From: Geomonas silvestris
Lineage (GTDB): Bacteria > Desulfobacterota > Desulfuromonadia > Geobacterales > Geobacteraceae
Assembly (NCBI RefSeq): GCF_014193515.1
Contig: NZ_BLXX01000016.1
Coordinates: 1 to 64,000 of the forward strand
Direction: 5' to 3'
Length of the DNA stretch: 64,000 nt
Shown here one piece after another: positions 19,133 to 27,763 of this stretch. The notes below the pieces were generated by a model. The model worked only from the letters and a program-made list of their open reading frames with translations. It was not told the origin of the DNA and ran no database searches. Position numbers and translations under genes: made by a program. Position 1 is the stretch's first letter; each line of letters opens with the position of its first letter.

Positions 19133-19942
19133 ATGCCTGACGTGGGAATCGATAGCGGCGTGAGCCTTCACTACGATGAGATCGGCAGCGGGCGGCCGGT
19201 GGTCTTCGTGCACGGCTGGGCCATGTCCGGGCGCGTCTGGCGCTTCCAGCACTCCCTTGCCCAAAGCTTCCGGCTGGTCTTACTGGACCAGCGGGGACAC
19301 GGGCACTCGAGTGCCGGTAGCGGGTACGGTCTCGCGGACTTCTCCGGGGACCTGGTCTCGTTCGTCGAACAGTTGGACCTCCGGGACGTCGTGCTCGTCG
19401 GCTGGTCGATGGGGGTGCAGGTGGCGCTGGAAGCGTTCCCCAAGCTGCGCGACCGGTTGGCCGGGGTGGTGCTGGTCGGCGGAACCCCGCGCTTTACCTC
19501 CTGCGATGGTTATCCGCACGGCAAGCCCCCGGTTGAGGTAAAGGGGCTGGGGCTGCGCCTGCGTCGCGACTACCAGAAGACCATGGGCGATTTTTTCCGC
19601 GGCATGTTTGCCGAAGCGGAGATGGATGCGGCGCAGTATCAGCGGATCGTGCACGAGATCGTGATGGGCGGGAAATCCCCGGACCACGAGGCGGCCCAGC
19701 TGGCGCTGCAGATCCTCTCCTCCGCCGACCTGCGCGAGGGGCTATGTGGGATCGACCGCCCGGTGCTGCTGGTGCACGGCGCCGAAGACGGCATCTGTCC
19801 GGTGGGGGCTTCGCAGTACATGGCGGAACGGCTGCCGCAGGCTGAGCTGAAGGTCATGGAAGGGTGCGGCCATGCACCGTTCATGACGCGGCCGCAGGAG
19901 TTCAACCGGGTCTTGCAGGATTTTCTGGCGCGGCTGGGGTAG
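19133..19942 (+). CDS. bioH: Pimeloyl-ACP methyl ester esterase BioH-like alpha/beta hydrolase
   Basis: It releases methanol from pimeloyl-ACP methyl ester, giving BioF its substrate. This 269-residue alpha/beta hydrolase shows the nucleophile Ser92 (GWSMG), acid Asp219 (HGAEDGICP) and His247 (GCGHAPF), and the HGW oxyanion motif near 28. By fold alone it is only a hydrolase; the placement between bioF and bioC supports BioH. It is transcribed from the bioF promoter, 135 bp downstream with a repeat in the gap. Confidence 0.85.
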   Translation: MPDVGIDSGVSLHYDEIGSGRPVVFVHGWAMSGRVWRFQHSLAQSFRLVLLDQRGHGHSSAGSGYGLADFSGDLVSFVEQLDLRDVVLVGWSMGVQVALEAFPKLRDRLAGVVLVGGTPRFTSCDGYPHGKPPVEVKGLGLRLRRDYQKTMGDFFRGMFAEAEMDAAQYQRIVHEIVMGGKSPDHEAAQLALQILSSADLREGLCGIDRPVLLVHGAEDGICPVGASQYMAERLPQAELKVMEGCGHAPFMTRPQEFNRVLQDFLARLG

Positions 19943-19968
19943 GGGGAGGAGATAGAGGGTTCCCCCAA

Positions 19969-19997
19969 GGGGACAGTCATCTGCGGAGCCAGTCCCC
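19969..19997. repeat. REP-like inverted repeat between bioH and bioC
   Basis: GGGGAC (19969-19974) is inverted as GTCCCC (19992-19997). It is bordered outside by an additional GGGGGAGG/CCCCTCCCC-type inversion (about 19941-19949 with 19995-20002). This gap element has no coding potential and is likely a dispersed repeat. Confidence 0.5.
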
Positions 19998-20028
19998 CTC
20001 CCCGCAAATCGAGAATGACAGGATTTAG

Positions 20029-20832
20029 ATGGTTACCACTATAGACAGACGCAAGGTGCAGAGCTCGTTCCACCGGCAGGCGGGCGATTACGACAGCCAC
20101 GCCGTGGTGCAACGCCGGGTGGTGGAGCGGCTGACCCGCGGGCTCGCCTCCCAGAATCTGCAGCCCGCGCGGCTTCTCGATGTCGGTGCCGGCACGGGGA
20201 AGCTGCTGGGCGCGCTCTGCCGCCTCTATCCCACTGCGCTCGCTGTAGGAGCCGACCTTGCGCTCGGCATGTGCCAGACCGCGGCGGTGAATCTCTCCGA
20301 CTCTCAGGTGGTGCTGGTCAATGCCGACGCCGAACGGCTTCCCTTTGCGGACGGCGCCTTCGACCTGGTGCTCTCTTCTTCGACCTTCCAGTGGCTCCCC
20401 GCGCTGGACCAGGCTTTCGCTGAGGTGTTGCGGGTGCTCGCGCCCGGTGGGACCTTCCGCTTCGCCCTCTTTGGCGCCCTGACGCTCTTCGAGCTGCGCG
20501 AGTCGTACCGGAAGGTGTTGAGGGGCGGCCCCGACCGCACCCACAACTTCCTGCCGCAAGAGGAGGTGCTGGCCGCATTGCAGCGGGTCGGTTTTCGGGA
20601 CGCGTCGGTTCAGGCCGAACTGGAGGTGGAGCGGCACGCGGACGTTCCCGACCTGCTCCGCTCGCTGAAACGGATCGGGGCGGGAAGTACCGCGCCGGCC
20701 GCCTCGCGGGGGCTCTCGGAACGCCGCATCATGCTCAACATGATGGACGAGTACCGGCGGGAGTATGGGGACGCTGACGGCATCCCGGCGACGTATGAAG
20801 TCGTGTACGGCTGGGGAGTGAAGGCGGGATAG
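20029..20832 (+). CDS. bioC: Malonyl-ACP O-methyltransferase BioC
   Basis: It methylates malonyl-ACP with S-adenosylmethionine, starting pimelate synthesis for biotin. The 267-residue class I methyltransferase has motif I at DVGAGTGKL, then NADAERLPFADGAFDLV and SSSTFQWLP, and the typical early VQSSFHRQAGDYDSHAVVQ segment of BioC. It is the last gene of the operon, and a terminator follows. bioA, bioB and bioD are not in the window. Confidence 0.93.
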   Translation: MVTTIDRRKVQSSFHRQAGDYDSHAVVQRRVVERLTRGLASQNLQPARLLDVGAGTGKLLGALCRLYPTALAVGADLALGMCQTAAVNLSDSQVVLVNADAERLPFADGAFDLVLSSSTFQWLPALDQAFAEVLRVLAPGGTFRFALFGALTLFELRESYRKVLRGGPDRTHNFLPQEEVLAALQRVGFRDASVQAELEVERHADVPDLLRSLKRIGAGSTAPAASRGLSERRIMLNMMDEYRREYGDADGIPATYEVVYGWGVKAG

Positions 20833-20842
20833 ACGAAGGAAA

Positions 20843-20875
20843 AAAAGGGGCACCCTCATCGAAGGTGCCCCTTTT
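20843..20875. terminator. Bidirectional intrinsic terminator after bioC
   Basis: A 12-bp stem (20843-20854 with 20864-20875) has a 9-base loop and A/T flanks. It lies between bioC (+) and ettA (-). Confidence 0.92.
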
Positions 20876-20905
20876 GCGTTACGGTGCGGGATCCCGAAAT
20901 CTCGC

Positions 20906-22591
20906 TTAGGCGCGGGTCAGCTGGCGGTAGTGGATGCGGTGCGGTTGGTCGGCCGCGGTGCCCAGACGGGCGTGGCGGTCTTCCTCGTACTCGGAGTAGT
21001 TCCCCTCGAACCAGACCACCTTGCTGTCGCCCTCGAAGGCGAGGATGTGGGTGGCTATGCGGTCCAGGAACCAGCGGTCGTGGGAGATGACCACGGCGCA
21101 ACCCGCGAAGTTCTCCAAGGCCTCCTCCAGCGCACGCATGGTGTTCACGTCGAGGTCGTTGGTCGGTTCGTCGAGGAGGATGACGTTGCCGCCCTCTTTC
21201 AGCATCTTCGCCAGGTGCACGCGGTTTCTCTCGCCCCCGGAGAGCATCCCCACCTTCTTCTGCTGGTCGGAACCGGAGAAGTTGAAGCGGGCCACGTAGG
21301 CGCGGGAGTTGACCAGCTGCTTGCCGAGCTGGATCTGCTCCTGGCCTTCGGAGATGACTTCCCAGATGCTCTTCTCGGAATCGAGCGAGTCCCTGCTCTG
21401 GTCCACGTAGGCGAGCTTCACGGTCTCGCCGACCTTGAAGGTGCCGGAGTCCGGCTGCTCTTGTCCGGTGATCATTCGGAACAGGGTGGTCTTGCCGGCG
21501 CCGTTGGGGCCTATCACCCCGACGATGCCGCCCGGCGGCAGGCGGAACTCCATCCCTTCCATGAGGAGCTTGTCGCCGTAGGCCTTGTCGACGCCGGCGG
21601 CCTCGACGACCACGCCACCCAGGCGCGGGCCGGCGGGGATGAAGATCTCCAGCTCGCGGGCCAGCTTATCGCTGGTGTCGTTGAGCATGTCCTCGTAGGC
21701 GGTGATACGCGCCTTACCCTTGGCGTGGCGACCCTTGGGCGACATCCGGATCCACTCCAGCTCGCGCTTGAGGGTCTTCTGGCGGTCGCTCTCGGTCTTC
21801 TCTTCCTGGGCCAGGCGCTTCTCCTTCTGCTCGAGCCAGGAGGAGTAGTTCCCCTGCCAGGGGATCCCCTGGCCGCGGTCCAGTTCGAGGATCCAGCCGG
21901 CCACGTTGTCCAGGAAGTAGCGGTCGTGGGTGACGGCGATGATGGTGCCGGCGTAGCGCTGCAGGTGCTGCTCGAGCCAGGCGACGGATTCGGCGTCCAG
22001 GTGGTTGGTCGGCTCGTCCAGGAGCAGGATGTCAGGCTTCTGCAAAAGGAGGCGGCAGAGCGCGACGCGGCGCTTCTCGCCGCCGGAGAGGTTCGCCACG
22101 TTGGTCTCGGGGGGCGGGCAGCGCAGGGCGTCCATGGCGAGTTCGAGGCGGCTGTCCAGGTCCCAGGCGTCCAGGTGGTCCAGCTTCTCCTGCACCTTCG
22201 CCTGGCGGTCGCAGAGCTTCTCCATCTCGGCGTCGCTCATCTCCTCGCCGAATTTCAGGTTGATCTCGTTGAATTCGTTAACCAGGTCAACGACTTCCTG
22301 CACCCCTTCCTCGACGCACTGGCGCACGGTCTTGGACGGGTCGAGCTGCGGCTCCTGCTCCAGGTAGCCCACGGTGTAGCCCGGGGAGAGGATGGTCTTG
22401 CCGTTGAACTCCTTGTCCACGCCGGCCAGGATGCGCAATAGCGAACTCTTACCGGAGCCGTTCAGGCCCAACACGCCGATCTTGGCGCCGTAGAAGTAGG
22501 AGAGGTAGATGTCTTTAAGGACCGGTTTCTTGTCGTAGAACTTGCTCACTCCAATCATGGAGTAGATAACCTTGTTCGGATCTATGGCCAT
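20906..22591 (-). CDS. ettA: Energy-dependent translational throttle protein EttA (ABC-F)
   Basis: This cytosolic ribosome-associated ATPase gates entry into the elongation cycle according to energy status. The 561 residues contain two ABC domains: Walker A1 at 42-50 (GLNGSGKSS), signatures [15 protein letters not shown] and [15 protein letters not shown], and Walker B motifs DEPTNHLD and DEPTNDLD. The linker (P-site tRNA-interaction motif region) contains [21 protein letters not shown]. Length and linker match EttA (YjjK). It is transcribed alone from the promoter at 22630-22659. Confidence 0.95.
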   Translation of the reverse strand: MAIDPNKVIYSMIGVSKFYDKKPVLKDIYLSYFYGAKIGVLGLNGSGKSSLLRILAGVDKEFNGKTILSPGYTVGYLEQEPQLDPSKTVRQCVEEGVQEVVDLVNEFNEINLKFGEEMSDAEMEKLCDRQAKVQEKLDHLDAWDLDSRLELAMDALRCPPPETNVANLSGGEKRRVALCRLLLQKPDILLLDEPTNHLDAESVAWLEQHLQRYAGTIIAVTHDRYFLDNVAGWILELDRGQGIPWQGNYSSWLEQKEKRLAQEEKTESDRQKTLKRELEWIRMSPKGRHAKGKARITAYEDMLNDTSDKLARELEIFIPAGPRLGGVVVEAAGVDKAYGDKLLMEGMEFRLPPGGIVGVIGPNGAGKTTLFRMITGQEQPDSGTFKVGETVKLAYVDQSRDSLDSEKSIWEVISEGQEQIQLGKQLVNSRAYVARFNFSGSDQQKKVGMLSGGERNRVHLAKMLKEGGNVILLDEPTNDLDVNTMRALEEALENFAGCAVVISHDRWFLDRIATHILAFEGDSKVVWFEGNYSEYEEDRHARLGTAADQPHRIHYRQLTRA

Positions 22592-22629
22592 GCAGTCTCG
22601 TCGCCTCCGTTTTTAATTTAATTTTCCCA

Positions 22630-22659
22630 TTCTTACATGGTTGCAGCCCGCTGTGTCAA
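22630..22659 (-). promoter_or_regulatory. Sigma-70-type promoter for ettA
   Basis: On the minus strand, TTGACA (22654-22659) and TAAGAA (22630-22635) are 18 bp apart, about 40 bp before the ettA ATG. Confidence 0.6.
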
Positions 22660-22684
22660 CAGGGGAATCTTAACAAGTCGATCC

Positions 22685-22713
22685 TTGACTTTCTTTACTA
22701 GGTATAGTTAAAT
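22685..22713 (+). promoter_or_regulatory. Possible promoter for the RCC1-repeat lipoprotein
   Basis: TTGACT (22685-22690) and TTAAAT (22708-22713) are separated by 17 bp; a TATAGT at 22703-22708 is nearer but at poor spacing. It lies about 40 bp before the ATG. Confidence 0.4.
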
Positions 22714-22750
22714 CCGCAGGTTCAAATACTCTGACGGGGGGACTCCCTAC

Positions 22751-24121
22751 ATGAAACCAGGTAATGTTGCAGGGCTTTTTTGCAGTACGGTAGTGCTGGT
22801 AGTGGCCCTTATTTCCGGATGCGGTTCCTCCTCCAACAAGACCATTCCTTCCTCTACTACTATCTGGTATGGACACAGCCTCGTTTTCAGGGGGTACACC
22901 ACCCTGACCGCCGGGTACAACGGCTTCGGGCAGCTTGGAGTCGGCAACCTCGACAACCAGGCCGCCTTGGTCAAGGTTGCCGGGCTCGGGCGGGTAGATG
23001 GGGCCGCCCTGGGGGCGGATCATACCGTCGCCTTCTCCTTTGCCAACATCAGCACGGTCTACGCCTGGGGTTCCAACTACCATGGCCAACTCGGCAGCGC
23101 GGTAACCACCTCCGGCACCCAGGCGTACAGTCCGACGCCGGTCAAGGTGCACGGCTTCGGCGGCGGAACCGTCAGTGCCGTGGCGGCAGGTGCGTTCCAC
23201 TCCCTCGCGCTGGTAAACGGCAACGTCTATACCTGGGGCTACAACGGCAACGGGCAGTTGGGCAACGGCAACTATAGCGACACCAGCATCCCCTCCCCGG
23301 TGATCGTGGCAGGAAGCACCTCGATACCCATCAACAACATCGTGCAGGTAGTGGCCGGCGGTACCTTCTCGGCCGCCCTGACCGCCGACGGCAAGGTCTA
23401 CACCTGGGGAAACAACGACAAAGGACAGCTGGGGCGGATTCCCACCAGCCCCTTTGCCAGCGATAATACCGCGGATCTGGTTCAGCTTGACGGTGGCTCC
23501 GGCCATGCCAACACGTTGACCAACATAAAGAAGATCGCTGCCGGCGGCAGCACCTGCTACGCCCTCAGTAACGACAACACGACGGTGTATGCCTGGGGGT
23601 ACAACGGCTCCGGCCAGATAGGGAGAAACCCCTTTAGCAACATAACGACTGCCCAGAATACCATTGTGCCCGGCACCTCCAGCGTGGTTCCGTTTACCAT
23701 CAACCTCAGCGCATTTCTGGGCGGGACCAACAATGTCACCATCACCGATATCTCCGCAGGTCTCGAACATGTTCTCGTGTTGCTGAGCGACGGTTCGGTC
23801 GTATCTTGGGGGTTCAACGGCTTCGCGCAGGCGGGCCGCAACGTAACCCCGTCCAGCACTGATCCCCAGGGCCTTGGCGTAGTGAGGTTCCCCACTCCCG
23901 GCTACGTACGCTTCGATAACACCACTAACGTCCAGGGGTCGGGCGATCCTGCCCACGACGTGACCAAGATCCTGGCAGTCGGAAACCATTCGCTCGCCTT
24001 CCGGTCCACCACCGGCAAATGGTACGGTTGGGGCGACAACGGGTACGGCCAGTTGGGAAACCCGATCGCCACCAGTTCGGCCGGCTATATCCAGGTTCCG
24101 AGCCTGGTGGCCGGGTACTGA
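22751..24121 (+). CDS. RCC1-repeat lipoprotein
   Basis: This 456-residue protein has a lipobox (VALISGC near residue 24), so it is membrane-anchored. The mature part contains seven or so repeats of the RCC1 blade, recognisable by motifs such as YAWGSNYHGQLG, YTWGYNGNGQLGNG, YTWGNNDKGQLG, YAWGYNGSGQIG and YGWGDNGYGQLG, with spacers rich in AAGAFHSLAL-type patterns. The fold should be a seven-bladed propeller, usually a protein interaction surface; the partner is unknown. It stands alone between ettA and lysS. Confidence 0.85.
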   Translation: MKPGNVAGLFCSTVVLVVALISGCGSSSNKTIPSSTTIWYGHSLVFRGYTTLTAGYNGFGQLGVGNLDNQAALVKVAGLGRVDGAALGADHTVAFSFANISTVYAWGSNYHGQLGSAVTTSGTQAYSPTPVKVHGFGGGTVSAVAAGAFHSLALVNGNVYTWGYNGNGQLGNGNYSDTSIPSPVIVAGSTSIPINNIVQVVAGGTFSAALTADGKVYTWGNNDKGQLGRIPTSPFASDNTADLVQLDGGSGHANTLTNIKKIAAGGSTCYALSNDNTTVYAWGYNGSGQIGRNPFSNITTAQNTIVPGTSSVVPFTINLSAFLGGTNNVTITDISAGLEHVLVLLSDGSVVSWGFNGFAQAGRNVTPSSTDPQGLGVVRFPTPGYVRFDNTTNVQGSGDPAHDVTKILAVGNHSLAFRSTTGKWYGWGDNGYGQLGNPIATSSAGYIQVPSLVAGY

Positions 24122-24130
24122 CCTGCTTGC

Positions 24131-24178
24131 GGCGGAGCCGGCCCCGAGCTGGCTCCACCGCCGGTAAGTTCCCCTTTT
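24131..24178 (+). terminator. Possible intrinsic terminator after the RCC1 gene
   Basis: GGAGCC (24134-24139) pairs with GGCTCC (24151-24156), extended by GGCGG/CCGCC on the outside. A short TTTT stretch lies at about 24175. The structure is imperfect and the T-run is short. The remainder of this gap (to 24257) holds a TTGACT/TAGTTT pair (24182-24210, 17-bp spacing) that could be a weak lysS promoter. Confidence 0.4.
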
Positions 24179-24257
24179 CCCTTGACTTGCATTTGGGAAA
24201 TAGTTAGTTTGACAGATTGCTTTTTCAGCTTCGGTTTTCAGAAAGGTTACCCACGAT

Positions 24258-25736
24258 ATGGAAGAGTTGAGCGAACTGCTGTTGCAGAGAAGACGTAAGG
24301 TTGATGCTTTGTGGGAGGCGGGGATCAACCCGTACCCCAACGATTTCAAACCGCAGCACACCTCCGCGGACGTACGCGCCGCCTACGGTGATGTCGAGGT
24401 CATAGAGGAAAACCCGCAGACCTTCGTGGTGGCCGGCCGCATCCTGATGCGCCGCTCCTTCGGCAAGGCAGCCTTCGTGCAGATGCAGGACCGCAAGGGC
24501 CGCATCCAGCTCTACCTGAAAAAGGACGTCCTGGGCGACGAGCTCTTCGCCGAGTTCGAAGACTACGACCTGGGCGACATCGTCGGCGCCGTCGGCACTC
24601 CGTTTCGGACCAAGACCGGCGAGCTCTCCCTCGCGGTCAGCGAGATCCGCCTCTTAACCAAGGCGCTCTTGCCGCTCCCCGAGAAGTTCCACGGTCTTAC
24701 CGACGTGGAAACCCGCTACCGCCAGCGCTACGTCGACCTGATCGTCTCCCCGGAGGTGCGTGAGGTCTTCTTCAAGCGCTCCCGCATCGTCTCCCTGATC
24801 CGCGAGTTCATGACCAGCCGCGACTTCCTCGAGGTGGAGACCCCGATGATGCAGCCGATCCCCGGCGGCGCCACCGCGAAGCCGTTCATCACCCACCACA
24901 ACGCGCTGGACATGGACCTCTTCCTGCGCATCGCGCCGGAGCTCTACCTGAAGCGCCTGGTGGTGGGCGGTCTGGACCGCGTCTTCGAGATCAACCGCAA
25001 CTTCAGAAACGAGGGGATCTCGGTACGCCACAACCCCGAGTTCACCATGATGGAGTTCTACCAGGCCTACGCAACCTTCGAGGACCTGATGAACTTCACC
25101 GAGGAGCTCCTCTGCCACGTGGCCCAGGAGGTCCTGGGGACCCTCGACTTCAGCTACGGCGGCCAGCCGATCAGCTTCCAGCGCCCCTGGCAGCGCTTCA
25201 CCGTTAAAGAGGCGATCCTGCACTACGGCGACATCGACGCGAAGAGCCTCGAGGACCGCGACTTGGCCTACGCCTACGCTCAGCGCCTGGGGCTCGAACT
25301 CCCCGAGGACGTGGGGTACGGTCGCCTGATCACCGAGATCTTCGAGGAGGTCGCCGAGACCAAGCTGATCCAGCCGACCTTCATCACCAGCTACCCGACC
25401 GAAGTCTCGCCGCTCTCCCGCAAGAACGACCACGATCCCGACTACGTCGACCGCTTCGAGTTCTTCTGCGCCGGCCGCGAGATGGCCAACGCCTTCTCCG
25501 AGCTGAACGACCCGCGCGACCAGAAGGAGCGCTTCCTGGCCCAGGTGGCCGCCAAGGCCAAGGGTGACGAAGAGGCGCACTACATGGACGAGGATTACAT
25601 CCGCGCCCTGGAGTACGGGCTCCCCCCGACCGCCGGCGAGGGTATCGGCATCGACCGCCTGGTCATGCTCCTGACCGACTCCCCGTCGATCCGCGACGTC
25701 ATCCTGTTCCCGCAACTGAGAAAAGAGGCGAAGTAG
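24258..25736 (+). CDS. lysS: Lysyl-tRNA synthetase, class II
   Basis: It charges tRNA-Lys in the cytoplasm. The 492 residues contain an N-terminal OB-fold anticodon-binding domain (near residues 50-145, [22 protein letters not shown]) and a class II core. Motif 2 is [23 protein letters not shown] and motif 3 is [26 protein letters not shown]. The lolC/E start codon follows its stop directly, so it heads the outer-membrane lipoprotein-release cluster. Confidence 0.97.
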   Translation: MEELSELLLQRRRKVDALWEAGINPYPNDFKPQHTSADVRAAYGDVEVIEENPQTFVVAGRILMRRSFGKAAFVQMQDRKGRIQLYLKKDVLGDELFAEFEDYDLGDIVGAVGTPFRTKTGELSLAVSEIRLLTKALLPLPEKFHGLTDVETRYRQRYVDLIVSPEVREVFFKRSRIVSLIREFMTSRDFLEVETPMMQPIPGGATAKPFITHHNALDMDLFLRIAPELYLKRLVVGGLDRVFEINRNFRNEGISVRHNPEFTMMEFYQAYATFEDLMNFTEELLCHVAQEVLGTLDFSYGGQPISFQRPWQRFTVKEAILHYGDIDAKSLEDRDLAYAYAQRLGLELPEDVGYGRLITEIFEEVAETKLIQPTFITSYPTEVSPLSRKNDHDPDYVDRFEFFCAGREMANAFSELNDPRDQKERFLAQVAAKAKGDEEAHYMDEDYIRALEYGLPPTAGEGIGIDRLVMLLTDSPSIRDVILFPQLRKEAK

Positions 25737-26984
25737 ATGCCTTTCGAGCTCCTGATCGGGCTGCGCTACCTGAAGGCCAAGCGCAAGTCGACCTTCATCT
25801 CGCTGATTACGCTCATCTCGGTCGCCGGCGTGGCGCTCGGGGTGATGGCGCTCATCATCGTACTCGCGGTGATGACCGGCTTCGAGGAAGATCTCAAGGA
25901 CAAGATCCTGGGGACCAACGCGCACATCGTGGTGTTGAGCGGCGGCGGCCCCATGGAGAACTACCCGGAGATCATCAAGCGCCTGGAGAGCATGGACGGC
26001 GTGGTCGCCGCGACCCCCTTCATCTACAACCAGGTGATGCTCTCCAGCGGCCGTAACGTCTCCGGCGTGGTCTTGCGCGGCATCGACGTGGAGAGCGACA
26101 TCAAGGTAACCAACCTGAAGAAGTCGATGGTGCAGGGGAGCCTCACTGACCTGGACGTAAAGGGGGACAAGCCGGGGCTCGTGATCGGCAAGGAACTCGC
26201 CAAGAACCTCGGCGTGATCGACGGCGATACCCTGGACGTGATCTCCCCGATGGGGAACATCACCCCGCTCGGGATGATGCCCAAGCTGCGCCGCTTCCAG
26301 GTGGTCGGCATCTTCAATACCGGGATGTTCGAGTACGACTCGACGCTTGCCTACGTGAACCTGAAAGAGGCCCAGCAGTTCCTCGACCTGGGGGATGCGG
26401 TCACCGGGATCCAGCTCAAGGTGCGCGACGTCTACAAGACCGGGGAACTCGCCAGCAAGATCGACCGGTCGCTCGGGGTGCGCTACCACGCCCGCGACTG
26501 GATGCAGATGAACAAGAACATCCTCTTCGCGCTTAAGACCGAGAAGAGCGTCATGTTCATCATCCTGACCCTCATCGTCCTGGTGGCCGCCTTCGGCATC
26601 GCCTCGACGCTCTTCATGGTGGTCATGGAGAAGACCCGCGACATCGCCATCCTGAAGTCCATGGGGGCGACCAGTCGCTCCATCATGAAGATCTTCGTCT
26701 TCGAAGGGGTGATTATCGGCGTGCTCGGTACCGTGATCGGCGTATTGAGCGGGCTTTTGATCGCGCTCAACCTGGAGCCGATCGTCGGCGCGGTCCAGAA
26801 GGTCACCGGCTTCGAGCTCTTCAGCAAGGACGTCTACTACCTGGACCACTTCCCGTCCCTGGTGATCCCCTCGGACGTCATCCTGATCAGCGTCACGGCG
26901 GTGGTGATCTCGTTCGTCGCCACTCTGTACCCGTCCTGGGCCGCCTCGCGGCTCTCCCCTGCGGAGGCCCTGCGCTATGAGTAG
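25737..26984 (+). CDS. Lipoprotein-releasing system membrane subunit LolC/E
   Basis: With LolD it extracts outer-membrane lipoproteins from the inner membrane. This 415-residue protein has an N-terminal TM (about 20-45), a large periplasmic domain, and three C-terminal TM segments in the MacB/FtsX arrangement; the last carries the conserved [12 protein letters not shown] tail. Only one such permease gene is present before lolD, so the complex is probably a homodimer (LolF-like) unless a second lies elsewhere. It starts immediately after lysS and overlaps lolD by 8 bp. Confidence 0.92.
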   Translation: MPFELLIGLRYLKAKRKSTFISLITLISVAGVALGVMALIIVLAVMTGFEEDLKDKILGTNAHIVVLSGGGPMENYPEIIKRLESMDGVVAATPFIYNQVMLSSGRNVSGVVLRGIDVESDIKVTNLKKSMVQGSLTDLDVKGDKPGLVIGKELAKNLGVIDGDTLDVISPMGNITPLGMMPKLRRFQVVGIFNTGMFEYDSTLAYVNLKEAQQFLDLGDAVTGIQLKVRDVYKTGELASKIDRSLGVRYHARDWMQMNKNILFALKTEKSVMFIILTLIVLVAAFGIASTLFMVVMEKTRDIAILKSMGATSRSIMKIFVFEGVIIGVLGTVIGVLSGLLIALNLEPIVGAVQKVTGFELFSKDVYYLDHFPSLVIPSDVILISVTAVVISFVATLYPSWAASRLSPAEALRYE

Positions 26985-27648
26985 CCTGCTCGAAGTCCGC
27001 AACTTGCACAAAAGCTACGGCAGCGGCTCCCAGGCCGTCGACGTTTTGAAGGGGATCGACCTCACCATCGAAGCCGGCGACACGGTGGCCTTGGTGGGGC
27101 CTTCCGGTGCCGGCAAGAGTACCCTTTTGCACATGCTGGGGACCATCGACCGCCCCACCAAGGGGGAGGTGCTCTTCGACGGCCAGAACATCTTCACCCT
27201 GGCGGAGCAGTCCCTGGCCTCCTTCCGCAACCGCTCCATCGGTTTCGTCTTCCAGTTCCACCACCTGCTCCCCGAGTTCACCGCAATGGAGAACGTCATG
27301 ATGCCGCTTTTGATCGGCGGCACGCGGCGCAGCGTGGCTGAGGTCCCGGCACGCCGGCTTTTGGACGACGTGGGGCTGTCGCACCGGATCACGCACCGCC
27401 CGGGGGAACTCTCCGGCGGCGAGCAGCAGCGGGTGGCCATCGCCCGTGCACTGGTGCGCGAGCCGCGCCTGCTGCTGGCCGACGAGCCGACCGGCAACCT
27501 CGACATGAAGACCAGCGACGAGATTCACCTCTTGCTCGACACCATCCAGCGCTCCACCGGCATCTCGCTGGTCATCGTGACCCACAACGAGAAGCTGGCG
27601 GCGGGGATGGGGCGCACCATCCGGATCGTGGACGGGCGCATCGTCTAG
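26977..27648 (+). CDS. lolD: Lipoprotein-releasing system ATP-binding protein LolD
   Basis: This cytosolic ATPase powers the LolC/E permease. The 223 residues have Walker A at 41-49 (GPSGAGKST), the Q-loop [16 protein letters not shown] (typical of the MacB/LolD family), the signature [15 protein letters not shown], and Walker [13 protein letters not shown]. It overlaps the permease gene, so the two are translationally coupled. Confidence 0.95.
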   Translation: MSSLLEVRNLHKSYGSGSQAVDVLKGIDLTIEAGDTVALVGPSGAGKSTLLHMLGTIDRPTKGEVLFDGQNIFTLAEQSLASFRNRSIGFVFQFHHLLPEFTAMENVMMPLLIGGTRRSVAEVPARRLLDDVGLSHRITHRPGELSGGEQQRVAIARALVREPRLLLADEPTGNLDMKTSDEIHLLLDTIQRSTGISLVIVTHNEKLAAGMGRTIRIVDGRIV

Positions 27649-27763
27649 CTCCAGCCCGGGGCGCAAGGTTTGTCGCGCCGACGGCACATCGGGGCCGACG
27701 CGGCAGTACGAGCACCGAGCTTACTTTTGATTTTTATCCGCGCACTGCGCTCTTGGGGGAAAT

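Noticed and set aside
24654-27011. 785-codon open frame on the minus strand opposite lysS and lolC/E
   Set aside because: It lies fully antisense to genes with clear family motifs; its composition (His/Asp/Glu/Leu-rich, no domain) is the usual shadow of GC-rich codons.
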